From NCBI GenBank assembly GCA_025916135.1, contig CP104793.1:434001-498000 (forward strand): 64,000 nucleotides of DNA, given 5' to 3'. This DNA is from Rhodobacteraceae bacterium D3-12 (lineage in GTDB: Bacteria > Pseudomonadota > Alphaproteobacteria > Rhodobacterales > Rhodobacteraceae). The position numbers were made by a program, and so were the translations under genes. The notes under the pieces were generated by a model, which was given only the letters and a program-made list of their open reading frames with translations, made no database searches and was not told where the DNA came from. The first letter of the stretch is position 1, and each line of letters begins with the position of its first letter. Positions 35,145-43,825 of this stretch are shown here, in pieces.

Positions 35145-36136
35145 AGGGTTGCCACGCCGGTTGCGCGCGCTTCGCCCGGTGTCATTCCGGTCCAGCCATG
35201 AAAGGCGCGGTAGAACGAATTCGGGTCGCGGTAGGCCAGCAGGTAGGAGATTTCCTGCACGCTCAGATCGTCGCGCCGCAGGTAGTGCAGCGAAAGTTCA
35301 GAGCGGGTGCGTTCGAGCACGGATTGAAAGCTTTCCCCTTCGTCTTTCAGTTTGCGTTGCAAGGACCGGCGCGACAGGGCCAGCCGCGCACAGACCGCAT
35401 CGACCGAGGCATCGCCCGCCGGAAGGATATCAACCAGCGCCCGCCGCACCCGCGCCGTCAGGGGCAGCGCGCGCGAGCGTGCGTCGAGTTGCCGACGCAG
35501 GTCGGTTTCGATCAGCCGGTATTGCTCTTCGTTGGCAAAAATCATCCGGCGCGTGGCGTCTTGTGCCGAGAGCCGCAATTCCGGCACCGCAGAGTGCGTT
35601 ACGGGCGCGCCGAAAAAGGTGCTGAGGTCTGTGTCGGCCTGTGCCGGAGCGCCGACGCCAAGCGGCACGATATGTTCACCGGTAAAGCCGCGGCAGAGCT
35701 CGAGAAAATAGACGAGTTCGAAGAACGCGAACCCCGCCGGCCAGCGCTGTCCCGGCATTGGCGACCAGCGCAGGGTCAGCCCGGTTTCATCGCTTTCAGA
35801 GACGAGGTGAATGGGTGCGACCAGCGGTTTGAACACCGCCAGCCGGGCAAAGCCGGTGGCGATATCGGGGCTGGATGCGAAGCCATAGATCGCCGGGATC
35901 ATCGGCCCGCGCGCCATGATCAGCCCGAGATAAAGCGCGAGGTCGGGGCGGTTTGCCTCGTGCTCCGCCGCTTGCCAGACCGCAAAGAATTGTTCGGCCG
36001 TGACGCCATGGCTCGGCTGATCAAGGAAATCGGCCGGCAGGCCGATCCGCCGCAGCACACGGGAGGGATCAATCCCAAGCGCAGTTGCGGCTTGGGTGAT
36101 TTGTGGGCCGATTGGGTAGGTGTCGGGCGTTGACAT
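35141..36136 (-). CDS. AraC-family transcription regulator
   Basis: 331 residues from the ATG at 36136. The N-terminal 200 residues resemble the arabinose-binding-type domain of OruR/ArgR-like regulators (ITQAATALGIDPSRVL, AVWQAAEHEANRPDLALYLG). The C-terminal helix-turn-helix pair has SVDAVCARLALSRRSLQRKL and SVQEISYLLAYRDPNSFYRAFHGWTGMTPGEAR. It is divergent from the molybdenum hydroxylase genes, and three direct repeats lie in the intervening region, so it is probably their activator. Confidence 0.93.
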   Translation of the reverse strand: MSTPDTYPIGPQITQAATALGIDPSRVLRRIGLPADFLDQPSHGVTAEQFFAVWQAAEHEANRPDLALYLGLIMARGPMIPAIYGFASSPDIATGFARLAVFKPLVAPIHLVSESDETGLTLRWSPMPGQRWPAGFAFFELVYFLELCRGFTGEHIVPLGVGAPAQADTDLSTFFGAPVTHSAVPELRLSAQDATRRMIFANEEQYRLIETDLRRQLDARSRALPLTARVRRALVDILPAGDASVDAVCARLALSRRSLQRKLKDEGESFQSVLERTRSELSLHYLRRDDLSVQEISYLLAYRDPNSFYRAFHGWTGMTPGEARATGVATL

Positions 36137-36179
36137 GGCGTGGCTTTCGCGGGTGGTGTTCGTGACGGGCGGCGCGCGG

Positions 36180-36289
36180 TTTGAAAGTGCATTGGCAAGG
36201 TGTGCTGGGTTGGAAAGATGCACTGGCTTGGCGTGAAATGGCCAGTGTGGCGCGGCGGGTAGGCACCATTTGAAAGTCGATTGGCGCGA
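36180..36289 (+). promoter_or_regulatory. Three direct repeats, likely AraC-family binding sites
   Basis: TTTGAAAGTGCATTGGCAAG (from 36180), TTGGAAAGATGCACTGGCTT (from 36210) and TTTGAAAGTCGATTGGCGCG (from 36269) are imperfect copies. Starts are 30 and 59 bases apart, close to whole helical turns, so the copies face the same side of the DNA. They lie 70-180 bases upstream of the iorA-like ATG, as expected for an activator. Confidence 0.7.
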
Positions 36290-36359
36290 ATTGCAAGTTT
36301 CATTTGCTGTGGAACCCCCTAGATTGAGGGGCGAACAGCCAAGGCAGGAGAGGCGAGAC

Positions 36360-36818
36360 ATGCAGATCACCGTGAATGGAACCGCGCATGAGGTGGATGT
36401 CGAAGGTGACATGCCGCTTTTGTGGGTGCTGCGCGACGAATTGAACATCAAGGGCGTGAAATACGGCTGTGGCATCGCCCAATGCGGCGCCTGCACCGTT
36501 CATATCGACGGTGTTGCCGTCAAATCCTGTCAGGTTGCCGCCGAGGACGTGGATGGTGAGGTCACCACCATCGAAGGTCTGGGCCAGCCCGACGCCTTGC
36601 ATGCGGTGCAAGAGGCCTGGATCGCGCATCAGGTGGCGCAATGCGGCTATTGCCAGAGCGGTCAGGTGATGTTGGCCGCGAGCTTTCTAAGCGAGACACC
36701 CGCGCCGACGGATGCCGAGATTGACGACGCGATGAGCGCCAACCTGTGCCGCTGTGGCACCTATCCGCGCATCCGCGAGGCCGTGAAATCGGCCGCAGCC
36801 AAACTGCAGGAGGCCTAA
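36360..36818 (+). CDS. 2Fe-2S subunit of a molybdenum hydroxylase (IorA-like)
   Basis: 152 residues, small subunit of the xanthine dehydrogenase superfamily. The N-terminal plant-type [2Fe-2S] site is [15 protein letters not shown] with a later Cys in VKSC. The C-terminal [2Fe-2S] site is CGYCQSGQ and [10 protein letters not shown]. It passes electrons from the Mo centre. It starts at 36360 and lies four bases before the large subunit. There is no FAD subunit, so electrons probably go to a cytochrome or another acceptor, as in isoquinoline 1-oxidoreductase and related aldehyde oxidases. Confidence 0.94.
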   Translation: MQITVNGTAHEVDVEGDMPLLWVLRDELNIKGVKYGCGIAQCGACTVHIDGVAVKSCQVAAEDVDGEVTTIEGLGQPDALHAVQEAWIAHQVAQCGYCQSGQVMLAASFLSETPAPTDAEIDDAMSANLCRCGTYPRIREAVKSAAAKLQEA

Positions 36819-36821
36819 GCC

Positions 36822-39065
36822 ATGAGCCGGATTGGTAAGATTGCCCGCCGCACGTTTTTGATCGGGTCTGCGGCTGTGGTCGGGGGCGTTGCCTTTGGCT
36901 ATTACATGTATAAACGCCCGGTCGAGAACCCGCTTTTGGGAGGGCTGGGCGAGGGCGAGGCCGCGCTGACGCCTTATGTATTGATCGACGCGAGCGGCAT
37001 CACCCTGATCACGCCGCGCGCCGACAAGGGGCAGGGCGCCTATCACGTTCAGGCGGCGTTGATCGCCGAAGAGCTGGATGTTGAGCTGGATCAGATCAAG
37101 GTCGATCCCGGCCCGCCGAGTGCGGCGTATTACAACACGGCTTTGGCGGGAGAGGGCGTGCCGTTCCCGTCGACCGATGACGGGATGCTGGCCGAAACCG
37201 CCCGCGCCGTGATGGACGCGCCGATGAAGTTTCTGGGCATGCAGATCACCGGCGGATCGACCACGGTGCCGGACGGTTGGGAGAAGCTGCGCGTGGCGGG
37301 CGCTGTGGCGCGTGAGACGTTGAAAGCCGCCGCCGCAGAGGTGTCGGGGATCAACACCACCGCACTTACCACCGCGAAGGGCCGCGTGATCCTGCCGGAT
37401 GGCAAGGAGATGACCTATGAGGAACTGGCCCCCGTGGCGGCGGGGATTGAGCCGGTGACATCGGTCAAGCTGCGCGCGCCGGAGGCGTGGCGGTTCATTG
37501 GCAAGCCGATGCAGCGGTTGGATATCGTCGCGAAATCCACCGGCACGCAGGACTATGGCATAGATTTCGAGATCGAGGGCATGGTCCATGCCGCCGTCAA
37601 GCTGAACCCGCGTCAGGGGGGCAGTGTCACGTCGTTTGACGCCGCCGAGGCGCTGAAGCTGCGCGGTGTCACGGATGTGGTGCAGGTGACCGGCGGTGTG
37701 GCCGTTCTGGCTGACAACACGTGGCGCGCGTTCCAAGGGGCCGAGGCGGTCGCTTGCGAGTGGGGCCCGGCCACCTTTGCCCCCGAGATGGAGGCCCATT
37801 GGGCGGCCTTGGGTGATGCGATCGACGGCGGGGCGTATGATGGCCGCCCGCGCGACGATGGGGATGCGGCTGCGGCGACGGCAACGGATGCGGTGGAGGC
37901 CGAATACCGCGCGCCCTACCTGGCCCACGCGCCGCTTGAGCCGATCAACGCGACCGTTTTGGTGGGAGACGACCGGGTCGATGTCTGGACCGGCACGCAG
38001 ATCCCGCGGATGACACAGAACAATGTCGCCAAGATCACCGGTGTGGATTTTGACAATGTGCATGTGCATGGGCTGATGATCGGGGGGAGCTTTGGTCATC
38101 GGCTGGAGGATGACGTGGTGCGCCGCGCCGCAGAGGTTGCGGTGCAGGTCAAAGGCACGCCGGTCAAGCTCACCTATAGCCGCGAGCAGGATATGCTGCA
38201 TGACTACACCCGCCCGATCGGCATGGGCCGGATGAAAGGTGCGGTGAAGGGGGGCAAGGTTGTGGCGCTGGATTACCATGTGGCCTCGCCTTCGGTGATG
38301 GACAGCCAGATGGGTGAGCGGCAAGGGCTGGCGTTGCCCGGCCCCGACAGCACGATCACGCAGGCGGCGTGGGATCAGCCCTATGCGATCCCGGATTACC
38401 GGGTGACGGGGTATCGCGTGCCGGGGCTGGCGCCGGTGTCGTCATGGCGCTCGGTCGGGGCGTCGATCAACGGCTTCTTCCACGAGGCGTTTCTGGACGA
38501 GTTGATCCATGAGGCCGGGGCGGACCCGATGGCGGAACGCATCCGCCTGTGCACGCATGAGCCGACGCGCAAAGTGCTGGAAGCCGTCGCCGAGATGAGC
38601 GGCTGGAGCGGGCCGCGCCCGGACACAGGTGTGGGGCGTGGTGTTGCGATGAGCATTTCGTTTGGCACCGCCTGTGCCGAGGTGGTCGAGGTGCGCCAGA
38701 CCGAGGAGGGTTTGAAGATCGAAAACGTCTGGGTCGCGGCGGATGTTGGCCGGGTGGTTGACCCGGTCAATTTTGACGGGCTGGTCAAGGGCGGCGTTGT
38801 CTTTGGGCTGGGCCATGCGATGCTGGGCGAGATTACCTATGCCGATGGCGCCGCAGAGCAGGAAAACTACGATAGTTTCGAGGCGATGCGGATCAACCAA
38901 TGCCCGAATATCTTCGTGCGCGGCCTTGAGAACGGCGAAAAGATCCGCGGCATCGGCGAACCTCCGGTCCCGCCCGCCGCACCCGCGCTGGCCAATGCAA
39001 TTTTCGCAGCCACAGGTGAGAGGCTTCGCGAGATGCCGTTTGCCAAATTCATCGACTTTGCGTGA
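36822..39065 (+). CDS. Molybdopterin-binding subunit of a molybdenum hydroxylase (IorB-like)
   Basis: 747 residues. An N-terminal twin-arginine-like segment ARRTFLIGSAAVVGGVAF suggests export or membrane anchoring by Tat, carrying the small subunit along. Mo-cofactor regions include GTQIPRMTQNNVAKITG, IGGSFGHRLEDDVVRRA and WRSVGASINGFFHEAF. Near the C-terminus GIGEPPVPPAAPALANAI holds the catalytic Glu. This subunit order and the separate Fe-S protein match the isoquinoline oxidoreductase/aldehyde dehydrogenase group; the actual substrate (N-heterocycle or aldehyde) is not predictable. AGGAGG lies upstream. Confidence 0.93.
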   Translation: MSRIGKIARRTFLIGSAAVVGGVAFGYYMYKRPVENPLLGGLGEGEAALTPYVLIDASGITLITPRADKGQGAYHVQAALIAEELDVELDQIKVDPGPPSAAYYNTALAGEGVPFPSTDDGMLAETARAVMDAPMKFLGMQITGGSTTVPDGWEKLRVAGAVARETLKAAAAEVSGINTTALTTAKGRVILPDGKEMTYEELAPVAAGIEPVTSVKLRAPEAWRFIGKPMQRLDIVAKSTGTQDYGIDFEIEGMVHAAVKLNPRQGGSVTSFDAAEALKLRGVTDVVQVTGGVAVLADNTWRAFQGAEAVACEWGPATFAPEMEAHWAALGDAIDGGAYDGRPRDDGDAAAATATDAVEAEYRAPYLAHAPLEPINATVLVGDDRVDVWTGTQIPRMTQNNVAKITGVDFDNVHVHGLMIGGSFGHRLEDDVVRRAAEVAVQVKGTPVKLTYSREQDMLHDYTRPIGMGRMKGAVKGGKVVALDYHVASPSVMDSQMGERQGLALPGPDSTITQAAWDQPYAIPDYRVTGYRVPGLAPVSSWRSVGASINGFFHEAFLDELIHEAGADPMAERIRLCTHEPTRKVLEAVAEMSGWSGPRPDTGVGRGVAMSISFGTACAEVVEVRQTEEGLKIENVWVAADVGRVVDPVNFDGLVKGGVVFGLGHAMLGEITYADGAAEQENYDSFEAMRINQCPNIFVRGLENGEKIRGIGEPPVPPAAPALANAIFAATGERLREMPFAKFIDFA

Positions 39066-39075
39066 GGTAAGCGCC

Positions 39076-39122
39076 GCCCCCAAAAACACGGCCCACCCAC
39101 CCGCCCCCGCGTTTTTGGGGGC
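39076..39122 (+). terminator. Hairpin with long C-rich loop after the Mo hydroxylase
   Basis: GCCCCCAAAAA (39076-39086) and TTTTTGGGGGC (39112-39122) are perfect 11-base arms around a C-rich loop. It starts 10 bases after the stop. No T-run follows the stem. A hairpin at 49298-49353 has a similar C-rich loop. Confidence 0.5.
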
Positions 39123-39192
39123 TTGTGCCAAATGTGGTGCGGGCTGTGTTTGCACACCATCGGGGGCTGAGTGTTTTAAGAAAGATAAAAGG

Positions 39193-39222
39193 GCGGCGCG
39201 CCGGTGAAAGCTGGCGCGCCGC
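39193..39222. terminator. Second hairpin after the Mo hydroxylase
   Basis: GCGGCGCGCC (39193-39202) and GGCGCGCCGC (39213-39222) are perfect 10-base arms with a 10-base loop. AAGAAAG upstream and CTTTCTT downstream could extend pairing and serve as a weak U-tract. Confidence 0.45.
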
Positions 39223-39231
39223 TCTGGCTTT

Positions 39232-39363
39232 CTTCAATGGAAAAATACCCAAATCCCACGCTTGCGCCAAGCTGAGGCAATGCCAATAAGGCGTGCCGTT
39301 GCAGCGGGTTGGCGCCGAGCGAAGCGAGGCGCCCCCCGGCGACGCCGAAGGCGGCGCAACCCC
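39232..39363 (-). repeat. Composite repeat: double GC hairpin and TATTT/TTGAAG tail, copy 5
   Basis: Minus-strand reading: the block 39309-39363 (GGCGCC pairs and CGCC-TTC-GGCG) leads to GGGTATTTTTCCATTGAAG (39233-39251). It shares order, spacing and several exact words (GGCGCCCCCC, GGCGCAA) with 34359-34493. Confidence 0.65.
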
Positions 39364-39419
39364 TTTGACATGGCACAAGGCGGCTTGAAGCGGGGCGAAC
39401 ACGGCCTTAGGGTCAGCCC

Positions 39420-39803
39420 ATGATTTATAAGCTTCCGATCCGTGTTTATTACGAAGATACCGATATGGCAGGTATCGTCTATTACGCCAACTACCTGCGC
39501 TATATCGAACGCGGGCGCAGCGAGTGGGTGCGCGAGGTTGGGTTGGATCAGAACATTATGAAAGAGCGGGACGGCATTGTTTTTGCCGTGCGCCGGGTTG
39601 AGGCGGATTATCTGGCGCCTGCCAAGTTGGATGACGAATTGGTTGTTGAAACCTGGGTTGAGAGTCTCAAACCTGTGCGCATGGTCATGGGACAGGAGGT
39701 CAAGCGCGGTGATCAGGTGTTGTTTCGCGCCATGGTCACGGTGATTTGCATGACGCTTGGTGGTAAGCCCGTAAGGTTACCGAAATGGAACGAAGCGGGC
39801 TGA
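39420..39803 (+). CDS. ybgC: YbgC acyl-CoA thioesterase of the tol-pal cluster
   Basis: 127-residue hotdog-fold thioesterase. The catalytic motif YEDTDMAGIVYYANYLRYIERGR begins at residue 11 and is shown here only by its key residues D13/D15 and the YYANY loop. In E. coli YbgC acts on acyl-CoA/ACP near the membrane and is the first gene of tol-pal. Here it keeps that position, 172 bases before tolQ, and may have a separate transcript. Confidence 0.94.
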   Translation: MIYKLPIRVYYEDTDMAGIVYYANYLRYIERGRSEWVREVGLDQNIMKERDGIVFAVRRVEADYLAPAKLDDELVVETWVESLKPVRMVMGQEVKRGDQVLFRAMVTVICMTLGGKPVRLPKWNEAG

Positions 39804-39975
39804 AAACGTGAGTGGGGCGGCGAAAATCCGCTTGGCTCTGGTCACGGTTGCGCGAAATCAGGCGGGTTTGATGCCGATCTTGTTGGTTTTCCCCTTTCGA
39901 TAGGCTAGTTTGCGTTACTAAGAAGACCAAAAATGGTCATCGGGCAACGACCCGGGTAACAAAAAGAGCAGGCAG

Positions 39976-40671
39976 ATGGACACAAACACACTCGCCCTGG
40001 CGCAGGAGATTGATTTCTCTTTGTGGGCCTTATTCGCGCGCGCCACGATTTCGGTGAAACTGGTGATGACCCTGCTGGTCGTCGCTTCGTTCTGGTCATG
40101 GTCGATCATCATTCAAAAGCTGATCAACTATCGCAAGGCCCATGCCGAGGCGGAGAAATTTGACCGCGCCTTTTGGTCGGGGGAGCCGTTGGATGCGTTG
40201 TTCGAGCAGATCGGCTCTGATCCCAAGGGGCAGTCACAGAAGGTGTTCGCCGCCGGCATGATCGAGTGGCGACGCTCGCATAAACCCAGCGGCGAGTTGA
40301 TCGCCGGGGCGCAGGCGCGGATTGATCGCAGCATGGATGTCGCCATCGCCAAGGAGGCCGAGGGCCTGCAGCGCGGCTTGCCGGTTTTGGCGACGGTTGG
40401 GTCGACCGCGCCGTTTGTCGGATTGTTCGGCACGGTGATCGGGATCATGAACGCCTTTGTCGAGATCGCCCAGCAGCAGAACACCAACCTTGCCGTGGTT
40501 GCGCCCGGCATTGCCGAGGCCTTGCTGGCCACCGCTTTGGGTTTGCTGGCCGCCATTCCGGCGGTGATTTTCTATAACAAGCTGAGCGCGGACAGTGACC
40601 GGATCATCGCGGGCTATGAAGCCTTTGCCGATGAATTCGCGACCATCCTGAGCCGTCAGCTGGACAGCTGA
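39976..40671 (+). CDS. tolQ: Tol-Pal proton channel subunit TolQ
   Basis: 231 residues of the MotA/TolQ/ExbB family, with three membrane spans: about 35-58, 137-160 and 170-193. ATVGSTAPFVGLFGTVIGIMN and GIAEALLATALGLLAAIPAV are the conserved channel segments with polar Thr/Ser. With TolR it uses the proton gradient to energise TolA for outer-membrane constriction at division. It is followed by tolR after three bases. Confidence 0.97.
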   Translation: MDTNTLALAQEIDFSLWALFARATISVKLVMTLLVVASFWSWSIIIQKLINYRKAHAEAEKFDRAFWSGEPLDALFEQIGSDPKGQSQKVFAAGMIEWRRSHKPSGELIAGAQARIDRSMDVAIAKEAEGLQRGLPVLATVGSTAPFVGLFGTVIGIMNAFVEIAQQQNTNLAVVAPGIAEALLATALGLLAAIPAVIFYNKLSADSDRIIAGYEAFADEFATILSRQLDS

Positions 40672-40674
40672 GCG

Positions 40675-41154
40675 ATGGGTGGCGGTGTCATAAAATCGAG
40701 CGGTGCGGGGGGCGGATCACGCCGTCGTCGCCGCGGCGGGCGTGCCCAGCCGATGAGCGAGATCAACGTCACGCCCTTTGTTGACGTGATGTTGGTTCTG
40801 CTGATCATCTTCATGGTGGCGGCGCCGTTGATGACCGTGGGTGTTCCGGTGGAATTGCCGAAAACCGCGGCCAATGCCTTGCCAACCGAGGCCGAGGAGC
40901 CGTTGACCGTGACCATCACCGCCGGAGGCGTGGTGATGTTGCAGCGCACCGAAGTGGCGCGAGACGAGTTGATTGGCAAGCTGCGCGCTGTGGCTGCCGA
41001 ACGCGAGAGCGACCGCGTGTTCCTGCGGGCCGATGGGGCGGTGCCCTATGCCGACGTGGTGCAGGTCATGGGCGCACTTAACCGTGGTGGATTTTCCAAT
41101 ATCGGGCTGGTGACGGACACTGGCGGGCCCGAGCTCAACGAGGGCGGAAACTGA
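40675..41154 (+). CDS. tolR: Tol-Pal proton channel subunit TolR
   Basis: 159 residues of the ExbD/TolR family. A basic cytoplasmic N-terminus (SRRRRRGGRAQ) precedes MSEINVTPFVDVMLVLLIIFMV, the single span with the proton-carrying Asp. The periplasmic domain ends with ADGAVPYADVVQVMGALNRGG, the typical TolR fold. It is between tolQ and tolA, seven bases before the latter. Confidence 0.97.
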   Translation: MGGGVIKSSGAGGGSRRRRRGGRAQPMSEINVTPFVDVMLVLLIIFMVAAPLMTVGVPVELPKTAANALPTEAEEPLTVTITAGGVVMLQRTEVARDELIGKLRAVAAERESDRVFLRADGAVPYADVVQVMGALNRGGFSNIGLVTDTGGPELNEGGN

Positions 41155-41161
41155 GCAGCCC

Positions 41162-42280
41162 ATGCAAACGGGGCAGATCATATCAGCGGTGGGCCATGTG
41201 GGGCTCCTTGGGTGGATGTTGTTTGGTGGCAGCTTCCAGCAGGAGCCTTTGCCGTTTGAAGTGACCGAAGTGGCGGTGATCAGCACGCAGGAGTTCGAGG
41301 CGATGACGGCCGCGCAAGGCGCGCCGCAGACGGTGACCGAAGTGGCCAAGCCGCAAGCGCCCGCCCCCGATGTGCCGCCCGCGCCGAGCGTGCCGCCGCA
41401 GCAGGACAAGCCCAAAGAGGTGAGCGAGCCGGTCGCCACCGAGACGCCCAAACCCGATGTGACGCCCGAGCCGCTGGCCCCCGCGCCCAAGCCCGTTGAC
41501 GTGACCGACCAGCCGCCCGAGATCTCTCCTCCGCCCGAGGATGTCGCCGCATTGGTGCCCAAGGTCAGCCCGCGTCCGCAGGCCCGCCCGGCAGAGCGCG
41601 TGGCCCCCAAGCCCGTGGCCCAACCGCCCGCGCCCGACGCCAAGGTTGACCCGGTGGTGCGCGAGCAGAGTGATCCGAACACCACAAGCGAGACGCCGAA
41701 GCCCAAGGAGGCGGCAACCGCCCCGCGTGAGGCCGTCAAGGAGATCGTGCCCGAGGCCAATGACAAGGTGAGCTCGGCGCCCAAAACCTCGGTGCGCCCG
41801 AAAGTGCGCCCGAACCGGCCCAAGCCGGCGGCGAAGCCTGCTGCCAAACCCGCCGCGACCGAACCGGACACCAAGAAAGCAGTGAACTCTGCGCTGGCTG
41901 AGGCGTTGGGTGGGGGGAACACGCCGCAGGAGAGCAGCGGAAACAACGGCCAGGGCGGCGCAGATCCGCTTAGCCAGGGAGAGAAAGATGGGCTGATCGC
42001 CGCCGTTTCGGAATGCTGGACTGTCGATCCGGGGGCGGCATCGGGTAGTGTGACTGTGGTGGTGTCGGTGAGTTTGGACCGGAATGGCAAGCTGGCGGCG
42101 AGTCCGAAGCTGGTCTCGTCCAGCGGCGGCGAGAAGGCGGCGGTGGATGTGGCGTTCCGCCGGGCGCGCACAGCGGTGATTTCATGTGGGCGCGCCGGGT
42201 TCGATTTGCCGGAAGAGAAATACGAGACGTGGCGAGAGATTGAGATGACGTTCAATCCCGAGAAAATGAGGCTGAGATGA
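41162..42280 (+). CDS. tolA: TolA-like energy transducer
   Basis: 372 residues. One N-terminal span (about 6-22) anchors it. A central stretch of about 200 residues rich in Pro, Ala, Lys and Glu would cross the periplasm. The C-terminal 90 residues form a TonB/TolA-like domain ([31 protein letters not shown]) with two Cys likely to pair. It links TolQR in the inner membrane with TolB/Pal. Sequence is weakly conserved, so the call rests on plan and position. It overlaps tolB by four bases. Confidence 0.88.
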   Translation: MQTGQIISAVGHVGLLGWMLFGGSFQQEPLPFEVTEVAVISTQEFEAMTAAQGAPQTVTEVAKPQAPAPDVPPAPSVPPQQDKPKEVSEPVATETPKPDVTPEPLAPAPKPVDVTDQPPEISPPPEDVAALVPKVSPRPQARPAERVAPKPVAQPPAPDAKVDPVVREQSDPNTTSETPKPKEAATAPREAVKEIVPEANDKVSSAPKTSVRPKVRPNRPKPAAKPAAKPAATEPDTKKAVNSALAEALGGGNTPQESSGNNGQGGADPLSQGEKDGLIAAVSECWTVDPGAASGSVTVVVSVSLDRNGKLAASPKLVSSSGGEKAAVDVAFRRARTAVISCGRAGFDLPEEKYETWREIEMTFNPEKMRLR

Positions 42281-43599
42281 GCATCAGAGTTTTGAGTGCG
42301 GTTTTGATGAGTGTGCTGTTGTGGGCGTTGCCTGTGGCGGCGCAGCAGGGGCCGCTTAGGATTGAGATCACCGACGGCGTTCAGGAGCCCTTGCCCTATG
42401 CGGTGCCGGATTTCGTGCCGGAAAATGGCGCATCGGGCGAGATGGCGTTGAATATCGCGCGGGTGGTGGCAGATGATCTGACCGGGACGGGCCTGTTCCG
42501 CGAGATCGGCAAAGAGGCGTTTATCAGCCGGATCACCAGCTTTTCCTCGCCAGTAGAGTTTGCCGATTGGAAAGCGATCAATGCGCAGGCTTTGATCACA
42601 GGGGCGGTGAGCGTGAATGGCGGCAATATCACGGTGAAATTCCGGGTTTGGGATGTGTTTGCCGGTCAGGAGCTTGGCGATGGGTTGCAATTTGCCGGCA
42701 CCACCGAGGGCTGGCGACGGATGGCGCATAAGGTGGCGGATGCGGTCTATGAGCGGATCACCGGTGAGGGCGGATATTTCGACAGTCGGGTGGTTTTCGT
42801 CAGTGAAACGGGGCCGAAGAATGATCGCAAGAAGCGGCTTGCGGTGATGGATTACGATGGCGCCAATGTGCAGTATTTGACCGATAGCCGGTCGATCGTG
42901 CTGAACCCGCGGTTTTCGCCGACGGGCGACCGGGTGCTTTATACCAGCTATCAGAGCGGGTTTCCGCGGATCAACGTGTTGGATGTGGCCAATGTCGGGC
43001 AGAGAGTGTTGCAATCGCGCGATGGCACGCAGAGCTTTGGTCCTCGGTTCAGCCCGGATGGTCAGCGGGTCGTCTTTTCGCTCGAAGCGGGGGGCAATAC
43101 CGATATTTACGTGATGGACATTGCCAGTGGCGCGGAAACGCGGCTCACGGCGGCGCCGTCGATTGAAACCAGTCCGAGCTTTTCGCCGGATGGCAGCAAG
43201 ATCGTGTTTGAGAGTGATCGCTCGGGCGCGCGCCAGCTTTATGTGATGAATGCCAGCGGTGGCGAGGCGCAGCGGATCAGCAACGGTGCAGGCAATTACG
43301 GCACGCCGGTGTGGAGCCCACGGGGCGATTTGATTGCCTTTACCAAGCAAAACAAGGGGCGGTTTCATATCGGCGTGATGAAAACCGATGGCGGGGCCGA
43401 GCGGCTTTTGACGGCATCGTTTCTGGAAGAAGGGCCGACGTGGTCGCCCAACGGGCGGGTCATCATGTTCACCCGCGAGACACAGGGCGCGGGCGGTGAG
43501 GCAAGCCTTTACCGCGTGGATATCACCGGGCGGACGTTGAAGAAGGTGCGCACACCGGGTGGCGCGTCTGATCCATCGTGGAGCCCGTTGCAGAAATGA
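42277..43599 (+). CDS. tolB: Tol-Pal periplasmic beta-propeller TolB
   Basis: 440 residues with a signal peptide ([13 protein letters not shown]). The N-terminal domain (about 25-165) is followed by a six-bladed propeller. Its WD-like TolB boxes are visible as repeated [53 protein letters not shown] and [13 protein letters not shown]. It binds Pal and TolA at the outer membrane. The start overlaps the tolA stop (ATGA). Four tandem palindromes fill the gap to pal. Confidence 0.97.
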   Translation: MSIRVLSAVLMSVLLWALPVAAQQGPLRIEITDGVQEPLPYAVPDFVPENGASGEMALNIARVVADDLTGTGLFREIGKEAFISRITSFSSPVEFADWKAINAQALITGAVSVNGGNITVKFRVWDVFAGQELGDGLQFAGTTEGWRRMAHKVADAVYERITGEGGYFDSRVVFVSETGPKNDRKKRLAVMDYDGANVQYLTDSRSIVLNPRFSPTGDRVLYTSYQSGFPRINVLDVANVGQRVLQSRDGTQSFGPRFSPDGQRVVFSLEAGGNTDIYVMDIASGAETRLTAAPSIETSPSFSPDGSKIVFESDRSGARQLYVMNASGGEAQRISNGAGNYGTPVWSPRGDLIAFTKQNKGRFHIGVMKTDGGAERLLTASFLEEGPTWSPNGRVIMFTRETQGAGGEASLYRVDITGRTLKKVRTPGGASDPSWSPLQK

Positions 43600-43605
43600 G
43601 CGGGG

Positions 43606-43698
43606 CGTTTTCTTTGAAAGAAAACGGTCAAAAATCCTTTGAGGATTTTTCGGTGTTTTCCGGAGCGGAAAACAGGTCGAAATCTTTGAAAGATTTCG
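43606..43698. repeat. Four tandem perfect palindromes between tolB and pal
   Basis: CGTTTTCTTT/AAAGAAAACG (43606-43626), AAAAATCCT/AGGATTTTT (43630-43650), GTTTTCCG/CGGAAAAC (43655-43673) and CGAAATCTTT/AAAGATTTCG (43678-43698). Three share the centre CTTTGA, with a near-identical distance between units. Arms differ in sequence but are each perfectly matched. Confidence 0.85.
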
Positions 43699-43768
43699 GG
43701 TAGGCCGGGATTTGCGCAAGGGCGTATGGGTGATTCCCATGTGCGGTGGGTTGTGGTAGAAAGTGTTA

Positions 43769-43797
43769 AAGCGTTTCGGTTTTAGCCCGAAACGCTT
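43769..43797. promoter_or_regulatory. Perfect hairpin just upstream of pal
   Basis: AAGCGTTTCGG (43769-43779) and CCGAAACGCTT (43787-43797) are 11-base perfect arms with a 7-base loop, ending 28 bases before the pal ATG. It could be a terminator for tolB, an mRNA-end stabiliser, or a leader structure affecting pal; no T-run follows on either side. Confidence 0.5.
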
Positions 43798-43825
43798 CAA
43801 TAAAACAAAAACGAGGCACGAGAGA

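Larger units (their letters stand above)
39066..39419. other. 354-base gap made of hairpins and a composite repeat
   Basis: It holds, in order, a long-loop hairpin (39076-39122), a second hairpin (39193-39222) and a composite repeat (39232-39363). The last 56 bases lead into ybgC. There is no plausible reading frame. Confidence 0.5.

Noticed and set aside
40717-43800. A very long open frame (over 1000 codons) on the minus strand across tolR-tolB
   Set aside because: It is antisense to four well-supported tol genes, has low-complexity, Ala/Arg/His-rich composition and no recognisable domain. Long antisense frames are expected from GC-rich codon bias.
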